Shown piece by piece: positions 25,825 through 33,319 of a DNA stretch of 64,000 nucleotides. Source of the stretch: JAGOEF01 sp029564465 (lineage in GTDB: Bacteria > Bacteroidota > Bacteroidia > Bacteroidales > ML635J-15); contig JAKQPY010000062.1 in NCBI GenBank assembly GCA_029564465.1, positions 6,952 to 70,951 of the forward strand, given 5' to 3'. Numbering within the stretch: the first letter of the stretch is position 1; every line of letters begins with the position of its first letter. Made by a program: the position numbers and the translations under genes. The notes beneath the pieces were generated by a model that was not told the origin of the DNA, searched no databases, and saw nothing but the letters and a program-made list of their open reading frames with translations.

Positions 25825-26598
25825 ATGCAGTTTAATGATTTCTACTATCAGATTTATCTGGTGACAATGACTCTGGTTGCCGTCATTGTTTTTGTTTCGC
25901 TATTGTTTGTTGAAGCCGGTTATGGAAAATTTGTATCCAAAAAATGGGGACATGGCATCAGTAATAAAACAGGATGGATGCTTATGGAAATGCCTGTGTT
26001 TATTTCGATGGTTCTTCTATGGTGGTTTTCCGAAAAGACCTTCGAAACAGTGCCTTTGATTATTTTTATCATGTTTCAGATACACTATTTCCACCGCTCC
26101 TTTGTTTTCCCGTTCCGGTTGAAAGGGTCTAACATTATGCCGCTCACCATTGTATTGATGGGTTTCACATTTAATGTACTGAACGCTTTTATGCAGGGAG
26201 GCTGGATTTTTTATCTGGCTCCGGCTGAAGTTTTTGAAATATCATGGCTGTATTCCTGGCAATTTATACTCGGCACCCTGGTATACTTCACCGGGATGAT
26301 TATTAACATTTCGTCGGACAATATAATCAGGAAGCTACGAAAACCCGGCGACAACAAATATTACCTGCCCGAAGGCGGTATGTTCCGCTACGTGGTATCG
26401 GCCAACTATTTTGGGGAATTGCTCGAATGGATAGGATTTGCACTGCTATCGTGGTCATGGGCCGGAGTAGTTTTTGTGCTGTGGTCGTTTGCCAACCTTG
26501 CCCCCAGGGCCCGCTCTACGTACAAGAAGTATGAATTGCTTTTTGGAGAAGAATTCACAAAACGCAAATTGCGTTACATCATTCCTTTCGTGTACTGA
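25825..26598 (+). CDS. Steroid 5-alpha-reductase family membrane protein
   Basis: The 257-residue protein has six or seven hydrophobic segments and the conserved blocks of the SRD5A family: GYGKFVSKKWG, MLMEMPVF (QELP in human enzymes, so the Glu is kept and the Gln is Met), HYFHRSFVFPFR with the active-site Tyr, NISSDNIIRKLRKPG, YYLPEGGMFRYVV, NYFGELLEW, and the C-terminal NLAPRARSTYKKY. In SRD5A2 the Glu and Tyr contact the 3-keto group of the steroid and the C-terminal blocks bind NADPH. A reductase of an enone-type lipid is therefore likely; the natural substrate in this bacterium is unknown. Two-base spacing to the SDR gene implies co-translation. Confidence 0.85.
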   Translation: MQFNDFYYQIYLVTMTLVAVIVFVSLLFVEAGYGKFVSKKWGHGISNKTGWMLMEMPVFISMVLLWWFSEKTFETVPLIIFIMFQIHYFHRSFVFPFRLKGSNIMPLTIVLMGFTFNVLNAFMQGGWIFYLAPAEVFEISWLYSWQFILGTLVYFTGMIINISSDNIIRKLRKPGDNKYYLPEGGMFRYVVSANYFGELLEWIGFALLSWSWAGVVFVLWSFANLAPRARSTYKKYELLFGEEFTKRKLRYIIPFVY

Positions 26599-26605
26599 TA
26601 ATATG

Positions 26606-26613
26606 TACCTTTG
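26606..26613 (+). promoter_or_regulatory. -7 element upstream of gldA
   Basis: TACCTTTG matches TAnnTTTG and lies 20 bases before the gldA ATG. The only -33 candidate (TTTC) is at 16 bases, so support is partial. Confidence 0.45.
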
Positions 26614-26633
26614 CCGGCAAATTGTAAGATACT

Positions 26634-27545
26634 ATGTCGATTGAAGTTAAAAACATTACCAAACTTTTTGGAAAACAAAAAGCACTCGATGGAGTAAGCT
26701 TTTCGATCAAATCGGGAGAAATAGCCGGCTTTTTAGGCCCTAATGGCGCCGGAAAGTCTACCATGATGAAAATTCTTACCGGGTTTATTCCTCCCAGTTC
26801 CGGTGATGCCTACATTCACGGAGTACATGTGCTCGACGATTCGATTGCAATGAAGCGCCTGATTGGATATCTCCCCGAAAACAATCCCTTGTATCCCGAT
26901 ATGTATATCCGAGAATATCTTGAGTTTGTTGCAGGTATTTATCAGATAAAAAAAGACCGCAAAAAGAGAATTGCAGAGGTCATCGAGAAAACCGGTCTGT
27001 CACCCGAAATCAATAAAAAAATCGGTGCGCTTTCAAAAGGGTATAAACAACGTGTGGGTTTGGCTCAGGCAATCATCCACGACCCACAGGTACTTATTCT
27101 GGATGAACCTACCTCCGGTTTAGACCCCAATCAGATTATCGAAATCAGAAACCTGATTGTTGAGCTCGGCAAACACAAAACAGTGATGCTTTCGACTCAT
27201 ATTTTGCAAGAAGTACAGGCTATTTGTCAAAAAATCATCATCATCAATAAAGGCAGCATAGTGGCTGATGACCAAACCGGTGCTCTTCAGGATCTTTCAG
27301 AGAATCATCATAAAGCCATTCATGTTGTTTTTGAAAAAGCAGTTCTTAAAAAATCCCTTACCGAGTTGGCCGGAGTGGCTAAAGTAGCTTCCATCAGCGA
27401 AACAGAGTTTGTACTTCAGCAAGGGACCAACCGTGATATCAGGCCCGAAATAATGAAATTTGCTGTAAAAAACAGCCTGAATATTTTGAGCATGACAGAG
27501 CAAAGCAAGAGCCTGGAACAGGTATTTCAGGATTTGACTAAATAG
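26634..27545 (+). CDS. gldA: ABC transporter ATPase, gliding-motility GldA type
   Basis: The 303-residue ATPase has Walker A GPNGAGKST at residues 35-43, the signature ALSKGYKQRVGLAQA, and Walker B VLILDEPTSGLDPNQ. Lengths, the C-terminal extension of about 80 residues and the overall match are those of GldA, which with the membrane subunits GldF and GldG forms an ABC transporter linked to gliding motility in Flavobacterium. GldF and GldG are not in this window, as is common since gldA is usually unlinked. Many non-gliding Bacteroidota keep this gene, so motility is not implied. It converges on the flavodoxin gene with two bases between. Confidence 0.82.
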   Translation: MSIEVKNITKLFGKQKALDGVSFSIKSGEIAGFLGPNGAGKSTMMKILTGFIPPSSGDAYIHGVHVLDDSIAMKRLIGYLPENNPLYPDMYIREYLEFVAGIYQIKKDRKKRIAEVIEKTGLSPEINKKIGALSKGYKQRVGLAQAIIHDPQVLILDEPTSGLDPNQIIEIRNLIVELGKHKTVMLSTHILQEVQAICQKIIIINKGSIVADDQTGALQDLSENHHKAIHVVFEKAVLKKSLTELAGVAKVASISETEFVLQQGTNRDIRPEIMKFAVKNSLNILSMTEQSKSLEQVFQDLTK

Positions 27546-27547
27546 AA

Positions 27548-28024
27548 TTATGCCTTGATTTTCTGGGCAAATTCTTTAATTGCGGCTTCGTTTATATCAG
27601 AAACCGATTTGTCGAGTCCGGAAATTTTCTTTATGATGGCCTTTTCGAGGAAATTCATCCTATCGAAAATAAACTCTCCTCCAAACATACCCAATGCCGT
27701 AGCCTTCGCCCGCAGGGTTTCGGGATATGCTGCCTCCAGTTGCTGGGTTTGTTTCTCGCTGCGTTCCATGCAGCAGATAAAATAACCTGTCCGCTTCTGC
27801 AACAGAATATCGTGGTTGCTCAGGCAGAATTTTTTCACCCGGCCCTGAATACTTCCTGCATGAATAGACCCACCCACAATCACGGTATCATACAATGCCA
27901 GATCGGGCTTTTTATTTTCTCTGAGATTTACAACTTCGACGCCACTACCCAATTCCTGCTGCAGCATTTTTGCTGCTTTTTCGGTAGTACCGTGATGACT
28001 AACATAAACAATAATTGTGTTCAT
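27548..28024 (-). CDS. Flavodoxin-domain protein, HemG-like
   Basis: The 158-residue protein begins with a flavodoxin fold: MNTIIVYVSHHGTTEKAA is the FMN phosphate-binding loop and VIVGGSIHAGSIQGRVKKF the next flavin contact. The layout matches the menaquinone-dependent protoporphyrinogen oxidase HemG group (flavodoxin_5), but other flavodoxin reductases share it, so heme synthesis is only a possibility. It is the last of a run of minus-strand genes starting with a UbiD decarboxylase, which may be one operon. Confidence 0.8.
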   Translation of the reverse strand: MNTIIVYVSHHGTTEKAAKMLQQELGSGVEVVNLRENKKPDLALYDTVIVGGSIHAGSIQGRVKKFCLSNHDILLQKRTGYFICCMERSEKQTQQLEAAYPETLRAKATALGMFGGEFIFDRMNFLEKAIIKKISGLDKSVSDINEAAIKEFAQKIKA

Positions 28025-28047
28025 AAAGGAAACTATTAGTGGTAAAT

Positions 28048-28839
28048 TTATTTAAAACCCCGTTGTCGCATGGCTTCAAAAACAAGTATTGCCGTTGATA
28101 CCGAAACGTTCAGGGAGTCGATTTTGCCGCGCATCGGAATTTTTATCTGTTCATCGCAGTTATTCAACCAAAACTCTGTGAGTCCCCAGGCTTCAGTACC
28201 CATAACAATTGCACAATTTCCGCAATAATCAATCTGATGATAAAAGTGTTCTGCACTCAGAGCAGCAGCATAAACGGTAAAACCATGTGATTTCAAAAAT
28301 TTGTAAACTTCATCGGATGCAGCTACTGCAAGCTTATTGGTAAATAATGTTCCCACACTGGATCGAACCACATTCGGATTAAACACATCGGTACGAACAT
28401 CGGCAATAATAATAGCATCAACCGATGCCGCATCAGCCGTGCGAAGAATTGCCCCCAGATTCCCCGGTTTTTCGATGGCTTCGAGTACCAACACCAATGA
28501 ATTATTGTTGAGTCGCAGATCGGAAAGACTCAGGTTGCGCATACGGGCAACACCCACAATACCATCGGACGATTCCCTGTAAGCAAGTTTTGCAAACACA
28601 TGGTTATCTACCTCAAGCACCTCAACAGAATCAGCCAGCAATTTCTCAACAAATTCAAGAACATCTGCCGAAGCCAATTGTTTGCAAAAAAACACTGACA
28701 CAAAACTGTAACCCGCTCTGAGAGCAAGGTTCATCTCGCGAAAACCCTCTACAACGAAACACTGCAGTTCACGACGTGTCCCCGATTTTTCGAGCTGCTG
28801 GAGCCATTTAATTCGCTGATTCTGGGTACTGGTAATCAC
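28048..28839 (-). CDS. SpoU/TrmH-family RNA 2'-O-methyltransferase
   Basis: The 263-residue protein transfers a methyl group from SAM to a ribose in rRNA or tRNA. An N-terminal substrate-binding domain (QRIKWLQQLEKSGTRRE, residues 8-24) is followed by the knotted SPOUT domain with motif 1 NLGAILRTADAASVDAI, motif 2 IVMGTEAWGL and motif 3 IPMRGKIDSLNVSVSTAI. All three motifs are complete. Which nucleotide is modified cannot be told; the 23S rRNA (RlmB-like) group is one option. It lies 26 bases after the membrane protein gene. Confidence 0.88.
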   Translation of the reverse strand: MITSTQNQRIKWLQQLEKSGTRRELQCFVVEGFREMNLALRAGYSFVSVFFCKQLASADVLEFVEKLLADSVEVLEVDNHVFAKLAYRESSDGIVGVARMRNLSLSDLRLNNNSLVLVLEAIEKPGNLGAILRTADAASVDAIIIADVRTDVFNPNVVRSSVGTLFTNKLAVAASDEVYKFLKSHGFTVYAAALSAEHFYHQIDYCGNCAIVMGTEAWGLTEFWLNNCDEQIKIPMRGKIDSLNVSVSTAILVFEAMRQRGFK

Positions 28840-28865
28840 GTTAGTTTCTGATTAAATTACTACAA

Positions 28866-29507
28866 TTAAGACGTAGTTCGGTTTGAACCTGCAATAATAT
28901 CTTCGAATGCACAATAGGTAACACAGGCGGTAAACGGCAGGGTAAAAACCATGCCTACTCCAAAAAATAATGCTCCGGCCAGATTAATTAATCCCAAAAC
29001 AATCATAAATAAAAGTATCGGCCAGAAATTTTTAGATACAATCTTTCGGCTCCATTCCATTGCTTCCCAATAAGGATAGCGCATAAAAATAATAAAAAAA
29101 CTCGTAAACGAATATGCAACCGAAAGATAGATACCGGGAATAATTAACAAAATAAGACCCAGCAAAATCATGAAAAACGAAACTATTTGCGCAAGAATTA
29201 ATTCTCCAACAAACTGAAAACCTCTGAAAAATCTCTCGAAGCCCGGATTTTCGTCGCGCAAAATTTCGTTGGCCACAAAATACATTCCTGCCATAAAAAC
29301 AGTTGAGAAAAGCGAATAAATCAATGAACCGGCATAGGGAATCACATTCATTAACAGCGATATGGCAACTATAATCGAAGAATAACCCAAAAAACCGCTC
29401 AGGTTGCGTTTGAACAAATCGAGGCCGGAAGAAAAATATTTACCAAACCGGAATTCATAGCCATTCTGAGCTATACCTGTAAGCAATGCGTCGTAGGAAT
29501 TACTCAT
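28866..29507 (-). CDS. Integral membrane protein of unknown function
   Basis: The 213-residue protein has an N-terminal soluble stretch with an aromatic-rich phrase (YEFRFGKYFSSGLDLFKRN) and about five or six long hydrophobic segments (SIIVAISLLMNVIPYAGSL, ILAQIVSFFMILLGLILLII, and others). I do not recognise a catalytic motif. The glycine-rich NLAGALFFGVGMVFTLPF near the C-terminus is typical of small polytopic proteins of the DUF975 kind, but I cannot confirm this. It sits between the UbiD gene (two bases away) and the methyltransferase gene. Confidence 0.7.
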   Translation of the reverse strand: MSNSYDALLTGIAQNGYEFRFGKYFSSGLDLFKRNLSGFLGYSSIIVAISLLMNVIPYAGSLIYSLFSTVFMAGMYFVANEILRDENPGFERFFRGFQFVGELILAQIVSFFMILLGLILLIIPGIYLSVAYSFTSFFIIFMRYPYWEAMEWSRKIVSKNFWPILLFMIVLGLINLAGALFFGVGMVFTLPFTACVTYCAFEDIIAGSNRTTS

Positions 29508-29509
29508 AG

Positions 29510-31291
29510 CTAAATTTCATTTTTAATTGCTACGGCTCCCTCACCCAACAACAAACCACGAACCACACGAGAGGGACTGGTTACCGGGTCGCAACCGGTA
29601 ATCTCGTACCATCGTTCATCCATCTTTTGAATTGTTTTTTCATCCATACAAACCACATTAGGCCAATCTCTTACAAAATTATCCGTTTTTTCTGATTTTA
29701 CAGTGGCATTTACAAAAAGGCAATTGCCTACAATTTTACAGTCGGCCGAAGGATCAATATTATTCAGGACATACCATGCCCGAAGTGCCGGAGTCAGTCC
29801 GGATAGATTCGTTTCGGCGAAAACAACCAATTTCATCTCATGGTTTTGGAATTGTGCCATAAACCTGTCTATTCTTTGTTCAAAGGATAAAGCATCTCCC
29901 ATACCGAGGTATTCCATTTTTATTCCGCCATTATTTGATTCAACTGCAGATTTGGGCATTGTTGCATCAATCAGTAGCTTTCCGCCATAAGCAAAAGTAT
30001 AGGCAGCATGATCGAGTACATCGGCCGGTCCGCGGGAAATTTCGGAGTCACGCAGCCAGTGTATCCGTTGCAGGATTTCAGGTAACCACATATCCTCGTT
30101 GTTGAAGTCAACATCGTCACTAACACAGACGAGTACTTTTGCAAACATCATCTGCCCGTTACCCAGCATTGAATGCATAATTTTAAAAGCATGCCCCGGA
30201 TACCGTGTTTTCAATTTGAGAAAAACCAAATTATGGGCTACACCAAACCATGGCAGGTGCATGTCAATAATTTCTTCATGCATCAAACGCAAGGGGTGAA
30301 CAAAGAATTTTTCGGTAGCCAGTGCCAGATAACGGTCTTCCATGGGTGGTACACCTACAATTGTTGCCGGATAAATGGCATTGCGCCGGTGAGTAATGCA
30401 GGTTACATGAAATACAGGATAGCTATCGGGGAGTGAGTACACTCCCGTATGGTCGCCAAAAGGACCTTCTGTCCTCATCGGTTCCGTTGGGTCAATAAAT
30501 CCTTCGATAACAATATCGGCATCTTCAGGAACCTCGATATCCTGGGTAATACATTTCACCAATTTCACTCTTTTCCGGCGCATAAAACCCGCTGCAATAA
30601 ACTCGTCGATACCATCGGGTAGTGGCGCCGTGGCTGCATAGGTATATACAGGATCACCGCCCAGAATAACCGCAACAGGCAATATTTTATTCTGTTGGCG
30701 GCATGCATCGTAATGTGCCGCTCCACCTTTGTGCAAGTGCCAGTGCATTCCGGTTGTATTTCGGTCGAAAATCTGCATTCGGTACATTCCCACATTTCTA
30801 ACCCCGGTAACAGGATGACGCGTAATAACAACCGGAAGGGTTATAAACCGACCTCCATCGTTCGGCCAGCACTGCAATACAGGCAACATGCCAAGATCGG
30901 GATTGTTATGAATAACTTGCTGGCAAATAGCCTTACGCCGCCTAATCCTTGGAAGGTATGAAGCGCTTCGTAAAAGTGCGGGCAGAGAACTCAATCGTTG
31001 AGGTAGCGAAGATGCCGGGCGGGTCAGCTTTTTGAGCATTTTAATATATTGTGCGGGCAGTTCATCGAACGACTCGATATTCAGTGCTTGCAAGATGCGC
31101 TTTTCGGAGCCAAACGCATTGATAAGCAAGGGAAAGTCAGTTCCGTTGTTGGTGAACAGCAATGCTTTTCCACCATCGGGCATTTTCATAAACCGATCGG
31201 CAATTTCACTGATTTCGAGTATCGGGTTTACCGATGCCGGAATGGTAACAAGTTCACCCGAAGCTTCGAGCTCTCTGACAAATCGTTGCAT
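29510..31291 (-). CDS. UbiD-family prenylated-FMN decarboxylase
   Basis: UbiD enzymes decarboxylate aromatic or unsaturated acids with prenylated FMN made by UbiX. The protein (593 residues from the ATG at 31291) shows the family core: HWHLHKGGAAHYDACRQ, VILGGDPVYTYAATAPLP, VIEGFIDPTEPMR, EGPFGDHTGVYSL, and THRRNAIYPATIVGVPPMED. The length matches the group annotated as menaquinone-biosynthesis decarboxylase, so a role in the futalosine pathway is plausible but unproven. A longer reading from 31393 would overlap the next gene and is rejected. No ubiX is in the window. It heads a likely operon with the three genes downstream. Confidence 0.85.
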   Translation of the reverse strand: MQRFVRELEASGELVTIPASVNPILEISEIADRFMKMPDGGKALLFTNNGTDFPLLINAFGSEKRILQALNIESFDELPAQYIKMLKKLTRPASSLPQRLSSLPALLRSASYLPRIRRRKAICQQVIHNNPDLGMLPVLQCWPNDGGRFITLPVVITRHPVTGVRNVGMYRMQIFDRNTTGMHWHLHKGGAAHYDACRQQNKILPVAVILGGDPVYTYAATAPLPDGIDEFIAAGFMRRKRVKLVKCITQDIEVPEDADIVIEGFIDPTEPMRTEGPFGDHTGVYSLPDSYPVFHVTCITHRRNAIYPATIVGVPPMEDRYLALATEKFFVHPLRLMHEEIIDMHLPWFGVAHNLVFLKLKTRYPGHAFKIMHSMLGNGQMMFAKVLVCVSDDVDFNNEDMWLPEILQRIHWLRDSEISRGPADVLDHAAYTFAYGGKLLIDATMPKSAVESNNGGIKMEYLGMGDALSFEQRIDRFMAQFQNHEMKLVVFAETNLSGLTPALRAWYVLNNIDPSADCKIVGNCLFVNATVKSEKTDNFVRDWPNVVCMDEKTIQKMDERWYEITGCDPVTSPSRVVRGLLLGEGAVAIKNEI

Positions 31292-31310
31292 CGGGCTCAA
31301 TGGCTGATAT

Positions 31311-32729
31311 TTATAAGTCAAACTTAAAGGTGAATCCGTTTTGATGCTTGCCACGCGATTCGATGAAGAAATTTCCAAACATTGCATTACCACTTATTTC
31401 GCCGCAAGTTACCAGCTTATGGTTCAATGAAACATCATAGATTTTATTGGTCCCCGTAGCTTTATCGGCTGTTTTTACCCAAAGCATTTCGCCTTTGGAA
31501 GAAAGCTTCATCACAAGCATCGCCGGTGTAAACGGAGCAAGCGAAAACGCATTGAACTGGGTTCCGTCTTTCAGTACAATATTATCATAGAAAAAACCTC
31601 CGGTGTAACAATTGCCTTCATTGTCAGCAACAATACTTAGAGGCCGGCTTGAATTTTTGCCAGTTGTAGTATAACACCAAAGTGGTTCATTCCCCCTAAA
31701 CGACAACACATACCAGCTTTCGAGCAGACCGCCCTTATCGTTAAGCACCGCATTAATACGAGAAGTATCGCCAAATACCGAGAAGGCACCGGGCTGCTGT
31801 GGGAGATAAGCTCCTGTATAAAACCCGCACAAATACACCTGATCTTTGTTAAATGCGATATCGGTAACCTGAGCTTCTGAGATAGCCCTGTGTACTCTAA
31901 GAACATTTCCTTCGGCATCGAAGTAAGCTATATAAACGAATGCATCACCTGTAACAATGGTTTTCGCATTTTTCAGTTCTGCCACATCATAACATTTACC
32001 CGCAAAATCGGCTGAGCCATTCAATTCGCCGGTTATAGCCAGATCACCATATTGATTTACAGCAATGGCAGCAATGGTAATGCCTGTAACAAAACTATCA
32101 CCTCCCGAAACATACTTGAGCCATTTGCATTTTCCATCTGCCGTAAACCGGGCTATATAATTATTTTTTTCGTGCGTTTTTTTCAGTATTTTACCATCGA
32201 CTGATACCGTTTCTCGGAAAGCGCCTGCTACACAGATATCTTTTCCCGACACCGCCATATCGGCAGCAAACACGTCTAAGGAACCGGTAATTTCACGCGT
32301 CCACTTCACCGTTCCGGTTGCAGCAGAGACCGATGCCAGCAAGGCCATATAGTTTTCACCTGTATATGATATCGGAGTACCTGCAAAACTTAATGTCCTG
32401 GTATTTTGAGCAAATACAATCAACAGGCTGTCCATCAATTCAAGATTGCGAATCTGCATATCAGCCCGCTTCATCCATATTACTTCGTTGGTAACATCAA
32501 GTTTGGCAATAAATCCACCCCAGCGATCTTTATATTTGTAAGGTCCCATGAGTAAACTTTTGTTAAATTCACCAGCCAGATAGGTGTTACCGTCAGCATC
32601 GGTGCAAATACAATTCACACTACTGGAATAGGGGCTGCCAAATATTTTATGAACATCTGATGTGTATTGGGCTTGAACTGCAACAAATCCTGCAACAATA
32701 AAAAAGACCGAAAAAAGAAAATATTTCAT
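31311..32729 (-). CDS. Secreted beta-propeller-like protein of unknown function
   Basis: The 472-residue protein has a clear signal peptide (KYFLFSVFFIVAGFVAVQAQ). The mature part is a series of repeats of the kind DADGNTYLAGEFN, NQYGDLAITGELNG, NKDQVYLCGFYTG and DNEGNCYTGGFF, which alternate with blocks on Trp (WMKRADM, WTREITG, WLKYVSGG, WVKTADKA). This is the SBBP-type pattern of a beta-propeller, about six or seven blades. No T9SS sorting domain is visible at the end (the protein ends GFTFKFDL). Start chosen at the ATG at 32729, which opens the signal peptide. Function is unknown. Confidence 0.75.
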   Translation of the reverse strand: MKYFLFSVFFIVAGFVAVQAQYTSDVHKIFGSPYSSSVNCICTDADGNTYLAGEFNKSLLMGPYKYKDRWGGFIAKLDVTNEVIWMKRADMQIRNLELMDSLLIVFAQNTRTLSFAGTPISYTGENYMALLASVSAATGTVKWTREITGSLDVFAADMAVSGKDICVAGAFRETVSVDGKILKKTHEKNNYIARFTADGKCKWLKYVSGGDSFVTGITIAAIAVNQYGDLAITGELNGSADFAGKCYDVAELKNAKTIVTGDAFVYIAYFDAEGNVLRVHRAISEAQVTDIAFNKDQVYLCGFYTGAYLPQQPGAFSVFGDTSRINAVLNDKGGLLESWYVLSFRGNEPLWCYTTTGKNSSRPLSIVADNEGNCYTGGFFYDNIVLKDGTQFNAFSLAPFTPAMLVMKLSSKGEMLWVKTADKATGTNKIYDVSLNHKLVTCGEISGNAMFGNFFIESRGKHQNGFTFKFDL

Positions 32730-32945
32730 AGCAATTGTATTTTGAGTGCAAATGTGCAAAAAAAATACCTTTTTTTAATAATTGACAGCAAATTATGTTC
32801 TTCCACTTTATCGGCCAAAATATGTGAAATCTCGCGCACATATTTTTGCAAGCCCTGTTCATTATTTTTACAATTGTTCGGGCTATTAATCAAAATCAAA
32901 TTACCATACAAAATAAATCGCTTTGGGGTATCGTCCACAGCATGA

Positions 32946-32976
32946 TATGGGAGTATGTAAAAAAATCGTACTTTTG
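32946..32976 (+). promoter_or_regulatory. Promoter of the small membrane protein and mutL
   Basis: TATG (32946-32949), a 19-base spacer and TACTTTTG (32969-32976) fit the Bacteroidota promoter with one mismatch in the -33 box. The start near 32983 gives a leader of about 10 bases and would serve the genes through mutL and the rhomboids. Confidence 0.5.
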
Positions 32977-32993
32977 CAAAAACAAAGAAAACT

Positions 32994-33305
32994 ATGGGTT
33001 TCAGTATGTTTAAATTGCCGGGGTACAGTGTGTTTACCTACACACCCCGCTATTACGATGCCGAGAAGGAACGCAGAGAAAAGAGGCGTCGTGAACTGCG
33101 CATGGACTCGGGCAAAGAACCTTTCGACGACAGCAAGCCGGGAAATAAAATTAAGGGTAGTTTCAATTATATTATCGAACGGCGCAAAACACAACAAAAA
33201 ACATCGCGCTTACGGTTTATCATCATTTTATCGACCCTTGCCTTGCTCGCCTATTTGATTCTTGAAGCCGATCTGAGCCGTGTTGTCATGTGGTTTAATC
33301 AATAG
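32994..33305 (+). CDS. Small basic protein with one C-terminal membrane helix
   Basis: The 103-residue protein starts with a short hydrophobic region, then has a highly charged middle (DAEKERREKRRRELRMD) and one membrane segment near the C-terminus (FIIILSTLALLAYLIL, about residues 77-92). I do not recognise a family name. Position 14 bases upstream of mutL and close spacing suggest the same transcript. Similar small proteins next to mutL occur in Bacteroidota as far as I recall. Function is unknown. Confidence 0.7.
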   Translation: MGFSMFKLPGYSVFTYTPRYYDAEKERREKRRRELRMDSGKEPFDDSKPGNKIKGSFNYIIERRKTQQKTSRLRFIIILSTLALLAYLILEADLSRVVMWFNQ

Positions 33306-33319
33306 TACGGGGCTGGTTT

